Positions 18,274-26,390 of a stretch of 64,000 nt of DNA are shown piece after piece (the first letter of the stretch is position 1; each line of letters starts with the position of its first letter). Below the pieces are notes generated by a model. That model searched no databases and had not been told where the DNA came from. It was given only the letters and a program-made list of their open reading frames with translations. This DNA comes from Microbacterium sp. zg-B96 (GTDB lineage Bacteria; Actinomycetota; Actinomycetes; Actinomycetales; Microbacteriaceae): the NCBI RefSeq assembly GCF_030246865.1, contig NZ_CP126738.1, forward strand, positions 1,488,001 to 1,552,000, written 5' to 3'. A program made the translations under genes and the position numbers.

Positions 18274-19671
18274 TCAGTCGCCGACGACCGCGGGTTCACG
18301 AGCGCTCACACCGAAGGACAGCATGGCACCGGGGTCAGCACTCGCGTGCTGCGCATCAGGACTCACAAGGCGGGCGATGCTGAGATCGTCCATCCTGAAT
18401 TCGGGGCTGACATACTGCCGATATTTTTCGGTGATGATGCCGCGCCATTCGCTGTCGCCCGCGTCGCCTCGGGCGGTGAAGAGCCCGGATGCGATCCGCG
18501 TGCCATCGCCGAACGTGACGATCACCTGCGAGCGCCGCGCGGCCGGGAAGGCGCTGCTCAACCCCGGGTCGACGACGACATGCACCTTCGGGAGCAGCGC
18601 AGCGGCGCGCGGGTCGTGGACACCGTCGGTAACGGATTCCACGTCGAACCGCCCGGTGCTGAGCATGCACGCGACTGGCCACGGCAAGTTGAACTGCGCC
18701 TCTTCGGAGCAGGTCGGCTGCGATACCGACAGTGCCGCGGCGTGGTCGAAGGTACAGATCTCGACGCTCTCCACTGCGGCGGCGTCGAGAAGGGGAAGGC
18801 CGGCCATCTGCAGTATGCTCACCGCGGCATCCAGTGCCGGATGCACCCAGCGGCAACATGGATACGGCTTGACGTACATCCGATCGGTCTCCCACGTCGC
18901 GCCGAACTCCTCGTGCGCCATCGCGGCGACGACGGTGCTCCGCGTGGCCGTAAACCCGCGGGCGGAGAGCAGCGCGCTGGAGACGCCGACGTGCGCGCCC
19001 CATCCCATTGCATCCTTCGCCATCGCGGGATCGACGACGGCGTTCATCACTAGGTCGAGGGGTGCGTGGTACTCGGCGAGTCCGAGGGCGTTCTCGATCT
19101 GGTCCTCATCGAGGCGGAGCAGCCGGCAGGCCGCAGCCGCCGCACCGATCGCGCCCCAGCTGCCTGAGCTGTGGTAGTTGCCCAGCCACTCCTGCTGATG
19201 GATGGCGGCGCGGATGCCGACTTCGTAGCCGATCAATACCGACAGGGCGAATTCCTGCGCGTTCGCCCCGGTCAACTCCGCGACCGCCAGGGCGGCGGGG
19301 ATCACGACGCCGCCCGGATGCCCCTTGGCGAGCGGATGCCCGTCATCGAGATCGAGCGCGTTCATCAGTGTGCCGTTCACCAGGGCGGCTCCGGGAGCGG
19401 AGAGTCGCCAGCCGTCGAGGAGGGAGGTCGCCCGGTCGCCGGCGAGGTTCTCCGCGGCGAACTCCGCCATCACCCGGGGCCCCGTCAGCATGCGACCCGC
19501 GTGGGCGCATGCTCGTGCGTCCAAGCAGAGCCAGGCGATGCGCTCGATTACCTCGTCGGGGACGTCCGTCCTCTCCAGCCCGCGGATGAAGCCCGCGACT
19601 CGCGCGGACGTCGCCTCGGCGGCGGTCCTGCCTACACGCAGCGCCGGAGGAGTCGTGGACTGTGCACTCAT
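18274..19671 (-). CDS. MmgE/PrpD family protein
   Basis: A 465-residue member of the family of 2-methylcitrate dehydratase, cis-aconitate decarboxylase and iminodisuccinate epimerase. Typical segments are GHPGGVVIPAALAVAELTG (about 115-135), GSWGAIGAAAAACRLL and MYVKPYPCCRWVHPALDA. The start MSAQSTTPP follows AGAGGAGAA. It is 22 bp downstream of the FAD oxidoreductase gene on the same strand, so the two probably form one operon with the symporter. No prpB or prpC is nearby, which argues against the methylcitrate cycle. The exact substrate is unknown. Confidence 0.88.
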   Translation of the reverse strand: MSAQSTTPPALRVGRTAAEATSARVAGFIRGLERTDVPDEVIERIAWLCLDARACAHAGRMLTGPRVMAEFAAENLAGDRATSLLDGWRLSAPGAALVNGTLMNALDLDDGHPLAKGHPGGVVIPAALAVAELTGANAQEFALSVLIGYEVGIRAAIHQQEWLGNYHSSGSWGAIGAAAAACRLLRLDEDQIENALGLAEYHAPLDLVMNAVVDPAMAKDAMGWGAHVGVSSALLSARGFTATRSTVVAAMAHEEFGATWETDRMYVKPYPCCRWVHPALDAAVSILQMAGLPLLDAAAVESVEICTFDHAAALSVSQPTCSEEAQFNLPWPVACMLSTGRFDVESVTDGVHDPRAAALLPKVHVVVDPGLSSAFPAARRSQVIVTFGDGTRIASGLFTARGDAGDSEWRGIITEKYRQYVSPEFRMDDLSIARLVSPDAQHASADPGAMLSFGVSAREPAVVGD

Positions 19672-19693
19672 CGTATTCTCCTCTTGAGACCAC

Positions 19694-20902
19694 TCACGCC
19701 TGCGGGAGGGCGGCGGATCGGCTCTCGACATACATCCGCTGCATCTCCCTCGAGCTTTCATCCACCTCGCCCGAGCTGGGGTCGGTCAGTGTGCTCCTGC
19801 CGGGGCGGAACGGGGCGAGCGTGTCGTCGCCCGTACCAGTGATGAGCTCTCCGGTGGCCCGCTTCGCGAGGACAGGTGCCAGGTTGATCGCGGAGTGTGC
19901 TGACACTATGACCACCTGCCCACGCTCATCCAAAGGCCCGACGATCGGCAGTCCGTCGGCCGGGACCGGGCGGATGCCGATGGCGGCGTCGGCGATGCCG
20001 GTTCCCGCGAATGCGGGGAGGATCTGCTCGGTAAGGGTGGCGATGCGGTCCGTGAGCTGGGCGATGTGCGCGGCATCCGAGTCCTCGCGCACGTGTGCCT
20101 CCTCGGAGTAGGACTGCAGAGTAAGCCGGCCGCCGGGTGCTGGCCGCAGGTTCACGCGCGGGTGCAGCAGGATGCCGTTCATGAGGCCCGGTTCGACCGG
20201 CTCGGAGGTGAGCACAAGGCCAGGAACCCGATTTACAGGTACGGTGAATCCTGCGAGCTGGGCGATCTCGGCGGCGGCTGCGCCGGCCGCGATGCACACT
20301 CGGTCAGCGCGGTAGCGGTCGCCGCCTTCTACGATGACGTCGACGCCGTCGTCTCCGCGTTCGATGCCGACCACGCGCCGGCCGGTCTCGAACCGCGCGC
20401 CGGTCGCAGCCGCGCGCTGCGTAAGTGTCCGCGCGAACAGCGGGGCGTCATACCAGTACGAGTCGGGGTACATCGCGACGCGGTCGGCATCGCCATCGAC
20501 GCGCAATTGCGGTTCCAACTCGCCGAACTCCTCGGTGCTGATCCACCGTGCAGGGTGTCCCCACTCCTGCACCCGCTCGACGCGGGACGAGATCAGCTCG
20601 GACTCGTACTCGTCGATCGGCCATTCGTACACTGAGGCGGGATGCACCCACGACTCGGACGAGTCGAGCGGGATGTCCAACGCTTCGAGCAGCCGCAGGT
20701 GCTCCTGCCCGCTCTCCATCGCCAGGTCGAAATGCTGACGCGGGGTCTTGCGAGTGGCGATGTGCATCGAGAACGACGCCGACGTTGTTCCCTCGGCGAC
20801 GCCGCCGCCGTCGATGACCGTGACGTCCTCACCCTCTTTGCTCAGGTAGTAGGCGAGTGCGGAGCCGACGGCGCCCGCGCCGATGATGATGGTGCTGCTC
20901 AT
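19694..20902 (-). CDS. FAD-dependent oxidoreductase (DAO family)
   Basis: A 402-residue flavoenzyme of the D-amino-acid/glycine/sarcosine oxidase family. The N-terminus MSSTIIIGAGAVGSALAYYL holds the dinucleotide-binding GxGxxG; the C-terminus has GIRPVPADGLPIVGP and SAHSAINLAP, typical of DAO-fold dehydrogenases. AAGGAA precedes the ATG at 20902. It lies between the symporter (8-bp gap) and the PrpD-like gene. It probably oxidises the C-N bond of an imported amino or imino acid. No signal peptide. Confidence 0.88.
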   Translation of the reverse strand: MSSTIIIGAGAVGSALAYYLSKEGEDVTVIDGGGVAEGTTSASFSMHIATRKTPRQHFDLAMESGQEHLRLLEALDIPLDSSESWVHPASVYEWPIDEYESELISSRVERVQEWGHPARWISTEEFGELEPQLRVDGDADRVAMYPDSYWYDAPLFARTLTQRAAATGARFETGRRVVGIERGDDGVDVIVEGGDRYRADRVCIAAGAAAAEIAQLAGFTVPVNRVPGLVLTSEPVEPGLMNGILLHPRVNLRPAPGGRLTLQSYSEEAHVREDSDAAHIAQLTDRIATLTEQILPAFAGTGIADAAIGIRPVPADGLPIVGPLDERGQVVIVSAHSAINLAPVLAKRATGELITGTGDDTLAPFRPGRSTLTDPSSGEVDESSREMQRMYVESRSAALPQA

Positions 20903-20910
20903 TTCGTTCC

Positions 20911-22269
20911 TTACTTGGTGGCGACTGCGACGTTGTCGAGCGGCGCGGGGGTGCTCCTGGTCCATCCGAGCGCGAACGCCAGGACGATGACCGCGACGCC
21001 GGTGACCAGGCAGGTGATGATGTAGGGCCAGCCGAACCCGGTGGTGACCAGTACGGGTGCGACGATGGCCATCGCGATCTCGATGGGAGCGAAGCCGACG
21101 TACGCGAGGCTGTAGTCCTCTATGGTTCTGCTCTTGCCGCGCGGGTCAACGATCTTGAGCAGCGCGAGGCCGGTGGCGACGGACGCCGTCGACCATCCCC
21201 AGCTGAAGAGTCCGCGCTCGAACCACGCCTGCCCGAACATCTTCGGAGTCAGGAACCGGAAGATGAGGATGCAGTATACGAGGCCGAAGGCTAGCAGGAT
21301 GCCGAGCGGGAGGGCGTAATCGAGGACGATCGCCGGGACGATCGATGCGATGCCGAAGGCGACCAGCAAATCCGTGGCGGAGCCGGACAGCGACCCGACG
21401 GTCTGGGAGTCAATGTAGCGCTTGGCGCGCGTGCGCTGAACGATGAGGCGGCCGACGAGACCGACGGCGAACGCCGCCCCGAAGAGCGGGATCGACACCA
21501 TCGGGAACACGGCGTTGATGCCGGTCACGAGCACATATCCGAGGAAGGTGGTGAGAGCTATCACGGCGAAGTGGAGGGCGAGCGAATCAAGGCTCGAGGG
21601 CGACGAGGTCGCGGTGCCGATGGAGGGGCGCTTGCCGATGAGGGAGATGAGCCCGGTCTTCATCTCGCTGGGCAGCTCGTCGGGTCGCAGCGACTCCGTA
21701 GTCTTTCCGGTCGTGGCTCCCCAGCGTGCGATGGCGAGGCCGCCGATGATGCACACGAACACGCCCATGGTGGCCGACGTGAACCCCAGGCTCGTCGCAC
21801 CCTCGAAGCCCGCGTGCTCGAGTGAGCCGCCGATGGCGGCCGCGGTGCCGAAGCCGCCCGCCCAGCCGGCCGGCAGCATGAGTCCGAAGGCGTCGGGAAG
21901 GTTGAAGAACAGGGCGAGTACGGTGAAGCTGAACAGCAGCGCGAGCCCCCATTGCAGCACGTACATTGCCGTGGAGTAGGCCCACATCGTGCGCGCGCCC
22001 TTGGAGACCTTGCCGAAGCTCTCGCTGTAGGGCATCGCGGCGAAGACGACGGCGATCAGGATGGCGCTGTAGGTGCCAAGCTGATCGGAGAACGGGATCA
22101 GATCGAGCCATCCCGGTCCGAAGATGACGCCAAGGATGCCAGCGGTCATGGCCGAGGGCAGCATGAGCCGCTGCGCGAAGGGCACGAAGGCTCGCACGAG
22201 CTTACCTACGAGCAGCAGGATGGATATCCATCCCAGATCCGTGAGAAACGTGTAAGGCGTGTAGTCCAT
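20911..22269 (-). CDS. GltS-like sodium:glutamate symporter family transporter
   Basis: A 452-residue polytopic membrane protein with about 11-12 hydrophobic segments, resembling the sodium/glutamate symporter (GltS, ESS) family. The symmetric GltS-type regions are seen in PAGWAGGFGTAAAIGGSLE (about 135-153) and in the second half around LFGAAFAVGLVGRL and FSWGWSTASVATGLALL. A strong AAAGGAGAGG site precedes the ATG. It is the first gene of the catabolic operon and divergent from the LysR gene. Substrate is likely an acidic amino acid or related dicarboxylate, but this is inferred. Confidence 0.85.
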   Translation of the reverse strand: MDYTPYTFLTDLGWISILLLVGKLVRAFVPFAQRLMLPSAMTAGILGVIFGPGWLDLIPFSDQLGTYSAILIAVVFAAMPYSESFGKVSKGARTMWAYSTAMYVLQWGLALLFSFTVLALFFNLPDAFGLMLPAGWAGGFGTAAAIGGSLEHAGFEGATSLGFTSATMGVFVCIIGGLAIARWGATTGKTTESLRPDELPSEMKTGLISLIGKRPSIGTATSSPSSLDSLALHFAVIALTTFLGYVLVTGINAVFPMVSIPLFGAAFAVGLVGRLIVQRTRAKRYIDSQTVGSLSGSATDLLVAFGIASIVPAIVLDYALPLGILLAFGLVYCILIFRFLTPKMFGQAWFERGLFSWGWSTASVATGLALLKIVDPRGKSRTIEDYSLAYVGFAPIEIAMAIVAPVLVTTGFGWPYIITCLVTGVAVIVLAFALGWTRSTPAPLDNVAVATK

Positions 22270-22337
22270 GACCTCTCCTTTGAGATGGGGACGAGCGGGC
22301 TAAGCCAGTACCTCACATCCACAAAGACGTGTCCAAT

Positions 22338-22354
22338 ATCAATCGCTCGTTGAT
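22338..22354. promoter_or_regulatory. LysR-type operator candidate
   Basis: ATCAA-TCGCTCG-TTGAT is a perfect 5-bp inverted repeat in the 113-bp gap between the symporter gene and the divergent LysR gene, 28 bp before the latter. TTGATT within it and TAATCT at about 22373 could also be promoter elements. ATC-N11-GAT is close to the usual LysR-regulator geometry. Confidence 0.55.
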
Positions 22355-22382
22355 TCATTCGCTTAAGTGACATAATCTCGTC

Positions 22383-23270
22383 ATGGAACTACGGCAGCTG
22401 AGGTCCTTCCTGGCCGTCGCGGACGAGTTGCACTTCGGACGCGCGGCCGCGGAGCTGAACATGAGTCAGCCTCCGCTGAGCGCGCAGATCCGCCGCTTGG
22501 AGCAGGATCTTCGCGTCCAACTCTTCCAGCGCACGACGCGGCAGGTGAAGCTGACACCGGCTGGTGCGCATCTGCGGGACCGGGCGCGCTCACTGTTGGC
22601 CGACATCGACGTGATCGTCGACGAGACGAGGGAGATCCACGAAGGGGTGCGTGGCAGCATCCGTGTCGGATTCATCAGCTCCGCCAGCTACACGGCCATC
22701 CCGAGGGCGGTCAGCCTGTTCCGATCCCGCTTCCCGAACGTCCGCTTGGCGCTGGATCCCCTCACCAGCGGCGAGCAGGTCGAGGCACTACGCGCGGGCA
22801 GGCTCGACATCGGCCTGATCCGCGGCGACGGAGGCGATACAAGGGGCCTACATACGCTTGAGCTCTTCGCCGAGTCGCTCGTCGCTCTGGTGCCCGCCTT
22901 CTTCCCACTCGCCGAGCACGACGTGGTCACGCCAGAGCAGCTGGTCGACGAGCCGATGATCCTCTTCCCCCGTCGGCTGATGCCCGGCTTCGTCGCGCAG
23001 GTGCTCAGCATCTTCACCCCCACCGGTCGCACGCCCAGGGTGATCCAGCAGGCGATCCATCAGGAGACGGTGGTTAACCTCGTCGCGGCCGGCGTCGGCG
23101 TCTCCATCCTCCCCGAGTCAGTCTCCCGGTTCTGTCCGGAAGAGGTGCGGGTGCTGCCGATATCCAGTTCGCCGACCACATCGCTGCTGGCCGCGATGGC
23201 CGACTCCGCGCCTCTTGGCGTGGTGCGCTCGTTCCTCACGTGCCTGACCGAGTCGACTCATCTCGACTAG
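22383..23270 (+). CDS. LysR-family transcriptional regulator
   Basis: A 295-residue regulator with the N-terminal winged helix MELRQLRSFLAVADELHFGRAAAELNMSQ... (HTH about residues 18-37), a linker helix and a periplasmic-binding-like effector domain from about residue 92 (IRVGFISSASYTAIPRAV). It belongs to the CbnR/CatR/BenM-like branch, which often controls catabolic genes. Divergent position and the ATCAA-N7-TTGAT palindrome suggest it activates the symporter/oxidoreductase/PrpD operon in response to its substrate. Confidence 0.9.
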   Translation: MELRQLRSFLAVADELHFGRAAAELNMSQPPLSAQIRRLEQDLRVQLFQRTTRQVKLTPAGAHLRDRARSLLADIDVIVDETREIHEGVRGSIRVGFISSASYTAIPRAVSLFRSRFPNVRLALDPLTSGEQVEALRAGRLDIGLIRGDGGDTRGLHTLELFAESLVALVPAFFPLAEHDVVTPEQLVDEPMILFPRRLMPGFVAQVLSIFTPTGRTPRVIQQAIHQETVVNLVAAGVGVSILPESVSRFCPEEVRVLPISSSPTTSLLAAMADSAPLGVVRSFLTCLTESTHLD

Positions 23271-23332
23271 GCGTGTCTCCCTATGTCGGGTGATTGCGCG
23301 GTGGGCGTTGGTCGGGCCGTTGCGGCTGGAAC

Positions 23333-23761
23333 GTCGCCGCCACCCTGAAGGCCGAGATCCTGCCGCTGCAGGCGCTTGACATGGCCGCCTGGGGAGCCGG
23401 CGGCGACCTCACCGGGCTGACCCACCACCCGGACCACGGCTCGAACTATATGGCGATGGTCTACACCGACCGCGTCGTCGAGCTCGGCGCCGTGCCCTCA
23501 ACCGGAACCGTCCGCGACAGCTTCGACAACGCCATGGTCGAGGCGGTCAACAACCTCTACAAGACCGAGCTGATCCGCCAACGCGGACCCTGGCGGACCG
23601 TCGAGCAGGTCGAGCTGGCGACCCTCGAGTACGTCTGGTGGTGGAACAACCAGCGCCTCCACGGCGAGCTCGACATGCGCACCCCGTTCGAGGTCGAGGA
23701 CGCGTACTACGCTGACCTGGAATCAGCCCAACCGGCACCTGCCGGACAAGCGATCCGATAG
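23333..23761 (+). pseudogene. Truncated IS3-family transposase (OrfB C-terminal part)
   Basis: The frame encodes only the end of a DDE integrase core: HHPDHGSNY with the second catalytic Asp, DSFDNAMVEAVNNLYKTELI with the catalytic Glu region, VELATLEYVWWWNNQRLHG and a short tail. OrfA and the first half of OrfB are absent, and sequence before about 23333 does not fit the family. It is dead, near the right end of the island. Confidence 0.85.
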
Positions 23762-23786
23762 GAACGAAAGTCAGGCCGATTCACAG

Positions 23787-23873
23787 TGCCCACAAGCCCA
23801 GCCTTGTGGCCGACAGCCCCGCACGCTCGCGCAGGAGCCCGGATCCCATTGCTTGCCCACAATTTGCCCACAA
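23787..23873. repeat. TGCCCACAA repeats near attR
   Basis: TGCCCACAA occurs at 23787-23795 and, as TTGCCCACAA, at 23853-23862 and 23864-23873, within 200 bp of attR. Directly repeated short boxes beside an attachment site are typical of integrase arm-binding sites. The rest of 23762-23968 holds no gene that I can support. Confidence 0.4.
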
Positions 23874-23926
23874 CCCGCGTCACATCGCGCCGCTCTGGGC
23901 CACCACCAACCACAAGGATTCCCCGG

Positions 23927-23937
23927 TTTTCCGCGGA
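23927..23937 (-). repeat. Right 11-bp subterminal inverted repeat of the island
   Basis: TTTTCCGCGGA, 31 bp inside attR, is the reverse complement of TCCGCGGAAAA at 17417-17427. Confidence 0.4.
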
Positions 23938-23968
23938 GAACAGCGTAATCACGGCGGTGTAGTTGCCT

Positions 23969-24011
23969 TTCACACGGAAGAGGTCATCAGTTCGAGTCTG
24001 GTATCGCCCAC
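23969..24011 (+). repeat. attR-like duplicate of the tRNA-Val 3' end
   Basis: An exact 43-bp copy of 17365-17407, without the tRNA 5' half. It is followed six bases later by a strong terminator hairpin, probably the original terminator of tRNA-Val(CAC), so this side is the ancestral downstream flank. Confidence 0.8.
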
Positions 24012-24016
24012 AACAG

Positions 24017-24042
24017 AACACCCCCGGTTCGCCGGGGGTGTT
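24017..24042. terminator. Intrinsic terminator at the right island junction
   Basis: AACACCCCCGG and its complement form an 11-bp stem capped by a TTCG tetraloop. It serves the ABC-F gene (minus, stop at 24064) and was probably the tRNA-Val terminator before insertion of the island. Confidence 0.75.
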
Positions 24043-24063
24043 CGTCATTTCAGAGCGGATGCC

Positions 24064-25656
24064 TCACAGTGCCCCGGTAGCCGGAGTCTCGATGACCTGC
24101 GGCGATCCGTCGAACACGAGCAGCCTGTCGGCGAGCTTGTCGACGAAGAACCGGTCGTGGCTGACCACCATCACCGCGCCCGGGAAATGAGTCAGCGCGC
24201 GTTCCATCACCTGCGTGGAGGTGATGTCGAGGTGGTTGGTCGGCTCGTCGAGGATGATCACCGCTGCCCCCGACAGCAGGCACTGCGCGATCGCGACACG
24301 CGCGCGCTGACCGCCCGACAGGGTGCCGATCTTCTGCTGCAGATCGGCCTCGGAGAACTGCAGCATCGCGAGGAACCGGTTCACGCTCTTCTTCGTCGCC
24401 GTCAACGCGAGCGAGTCGGGGTAGGCGTTGACGGCGTGTCCCACGCTGTCCGTCAGATCCAGCTCGGCGAAGACCTGGTTGTACGAGATGAACCGTGCCC
24501 CCTTGGCCCAGCGCACCGTGCCGGCATCCGCTTCGGTCTCACCGGTGAGGACATCGAGCAGCGTCGACTTTCCGGATCCGTTCGAGCCCAGCACCGCGAC
24601 CCGGTCGCCGCGCTGCAGGTCGAACGAGAGCCCTTCGAACAGCGGCGTGCCGTTGAAGCCCTTCGCCAGCCCGGTGACCGTCAGCAGGTCGTTGCTGACC
24701 CGCAGCCCGTCGTAGATGCCGGTGATGATCTGGTCGATCGGACGAGGCGCCTGGCGCTTCTTGATGTCGGCGAGGCGCCGGGTTACCGCGTTCGAGGGGT
24801 TGCGGGCCGCTTCCCGCCGCGCGGTGGAGGCTGCCTGCTCGTAGGCGAGCAGCTCCTCCTCGTGGGCGAACTGGCGCTCGAGCATCTTCAGCCGCGACTG
24901 CTTCGCGTGGACATAGGCGGAGTAGTTGCCCTCGTAGTCCTGCAGTCGCAGGTTTTCGATCTCGACGATGCGGGTGACCACGCCGTCGAGGAACTGCCGG
25001 TCGTGCGAGACGACGAGCACCGCGCCGGGGAACCCGCCGAGCCACCCCTCGATCCAGCGCACGCCGTCGAGGTCGAGGAAGTTGGTCGGCTCGTCCAGCA
25101 GCAGCACATCCGGGGCCTGCACCAGGATGAGCGCGAGCGCGGCGCGGTTGCGCCACCCGCCGGAAAGCCGGCCGACGGGCAAGTGCCGGCGCTCCTGGTC
25201 GAACCCGAGGCTCGTGAGCACCGTGTCGATCGTGTTCTCGTAGGTCCAGCCACCGACGGCATCCATGCGCTCGAACAGCTCGCCCTGCTCGGCGAGGAGG
25301 CGGGTCATCGCGGCATCCGTCATCGGCTCCGCCAGCTGCGCGCCGATCTCGTCGAGGCGGGCCTGGGTTTCGTGCACCGCTGCGAAGTGGCCGCTGAGCG
25401 TCTGTTGCACGCTTTGCTCGCCGTCGAGCTCGGAGAACTGCGAGAAGTACCCGATCGTGGTGCCGAGCGTCACCGACACGGTGCCACCGGACGGCTCCCG
25501 CCGACCGAGCACGATCTCGAGGAACGAGGTCTTGCCGGTGCCGTTCTTGCCGATGAGGCCGATGCGGTCACCCTGGCGCAGCTTGAGGAAGGCTTCCCGC
25601 AGCACCGGTTTCCCGTCGAATTCGATGCTCACGTCGTTCAGGCGGATCAGGCTCAC
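24064..25656 (-). CDS. ABC-F family ATP-binding protein
   Basis: A 530-residue soluble protein with two tandem ABC ATPase domains and no membrane segment. Domain 1 has Walker A GKNGTGKTS (about residue 36) and signature RLSGGWRNR; domain 2 has Walker A GSNGSGKST and signature LSGGQRARVAIA; both have LDEPTN Walker B motifs. A charged linker (about 240-290) joins them. ABC-F proteins act on the ribosome in translation or in resistance to ribosome-targeting antibiotics. No uORF or attenuator was seen upstream, so a housekeeping translation factor is as likely as a resistance protein. Confidence 0.92.
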   Translation of the reverse strand: MSLIRLNDVSIEFDGKPVLREAFLKLRQGDRIGLIGKNGTGKTSFLEIVLGRREPSGGTVSVTLGTTIGYFSQFSELDGEQSVQQTLSGHFAAVHETQARLDEIGAQLAEPMTDAAMTRLLAEQGELFERMDAVGGWTYENTIDTVLTSLGFDQERRHLPVGRLSGGWRNRAALALILVQAPDVLLLDEPTNFLDLDGVRWIEGWLGGFPGAVLVVSHDRQFLDGVVTRIVEIENLRLQDYEGNYSAYVHAKQSRLKMLERQFAHEEELLAYEQAASTARREAARNPSNAVTRRLADIKKRQAPRPIDQIITGIYDGLRVSNDLLTVTGLAKGFNGTPLFEGLSFDLQRGDRVAVLGSNGSGKSTLLDVLTGETEADAGTVRWAKGARFISYNQVFAELDLTDSVGHAVNAYPDSLALTATKKSVNRFLAMLQFSEADLQQKIGTLSGGQRARVAIAQCLLSGAAVIILDEPTNHLDITSTQVMERALTHFPGAVMVVSHDRFFVDKLADRLLVFDGSPQVIETPATGAL

Positions 25657-25787
25657 GGGTGTCCTCGCGGTCGGGTAAAAAGCTGCGAGACGGATACCTC
25701 GGGCCGACCGCCCACTCTAGCGACGGCACCTGCACGCGCGATGGATGCCGGCTGCGGCGCCGGATCTGGACGGATGCCGCGGCACCT

Positions 25788-26390
25788 TCAGAGCCAGCCG
25801 CGCTCCTCTGCCGCCAGGGTGGCCTGCTGGCGGGAGTCGACGGCGAGCTTTGCCAGCACGGCGGACACGTGATTGCGTACCGTGCCGGGAGCGAGCGACA
25901 GCGTGCGGGCGATCTGCTCCGACGTCTCCCCGCGGCGGCCCGCACGCAGCACGTCGAGCTCGCGCGCCGTCAGCGGACAGCGCTCATCACTCAGCGCATC
26001 CGCGGCGATCTCGGGGTCCACGTATCTCGCCCCTGCCGCGACCCGCCGGATGACGGCAGCGACCTCGTCGGCGTCGCGGGACTTGGGCAGGAACCCTGCG
26101 ACGCCTGAAGCCAGTGCACGGCGCAGCACACCGGGACGGGCGTGACGGGTCACGATGATGCACCGCGTCGCCGCGGTGCGTTTGAGCCGCTCCGCCACCT
26201 GCACGCCGTCCAGGTGCGGCATCTCCAGGTCGAGCAGGCAGACATCGGGTTGCAGCCGCAGCGCTTCGGCCACTGCCTGCCGGCCGTCGGCGCACTCCGC
26301 GACGACATCGATGTCATCCTCCAGGCGCAGCAGCGCCGCGAGGGCGGATCGGATCATGACCTCGTCGTCCGCGAGCAGCACCCGGATCAT
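25788..26390 (-). CDS. NarL/LuxR-type response regulator
   Basis: A 200-residue regulator with a receiver domain (MIRVLLADDE; phospho-acceptor D54 in VCLLDLEMP; Lys in FLPKSRD) and a C-terminal LuxR helix-turn-helix (LTARELDVLRAGRRGETSEQIA, TVRNHVSAVLAKL). Its ATG at 26390 overlaps the kinase stop codon (ATGA), so the pair is coupled. It may bind the palindrome CATGACA-AA-TGTCATG upstream of the kinase gene. Confidence 0.94.
   Translation of the reverse strand: MIRVLLADDEVMIRSALAALLRLEDDIDVVAECADGRQAVAEALRLQPDVCLLDLEMPHLDGVQVAERLKRTAATRCIIVTRHARPGVLRRALASGVAGFLPKSRDADEVAAVIRRVAAGARYVDPEIAADALSDERCPLTARELDVLRAGRRGETSEQIARTLSLAPGTVRNHVSAVLAKLAVDSRQQATLAAEERGWL

Larger units (their letters stand above)
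17408..23968. mobile_element. tRNA-Val-associated genomic island, integrase lost
   Basis: A 6.6-kb insertion bounded by 43-bp direct repeats of tRNA-Val(CAC). Contents are a helicase pseudogene, an MmgE/PrpD gene, a FAD oxidoreductase, a GltS-like symporter, a divergent LysR regulator and an IS3-type transposase remnant. An 11-bp inverted repeat (TCCGCGGAAAA at 17417; complement at 23927) lies just inside both ends. No integrase or excisionase is visible, so the island is probably immobile and decayed except for its metabolic cargo. Confidence 0.75.

Noticed and set aside
23707..24048. 113-codon minus-strand frame across attR
   Set aside because: It reads through the tRNA remnant and terminator and shows no family resemblance. 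Similar frames arise on the complement of any tRNA of this sequence.
24064..25656. Antibiotic-resistance ABC-F gene delivered by the island
   Set aside because: It lies outside the attR repeat, has no leader attenuator, and resembles housekeeping ABC-F proteins as well as resistance proteins.
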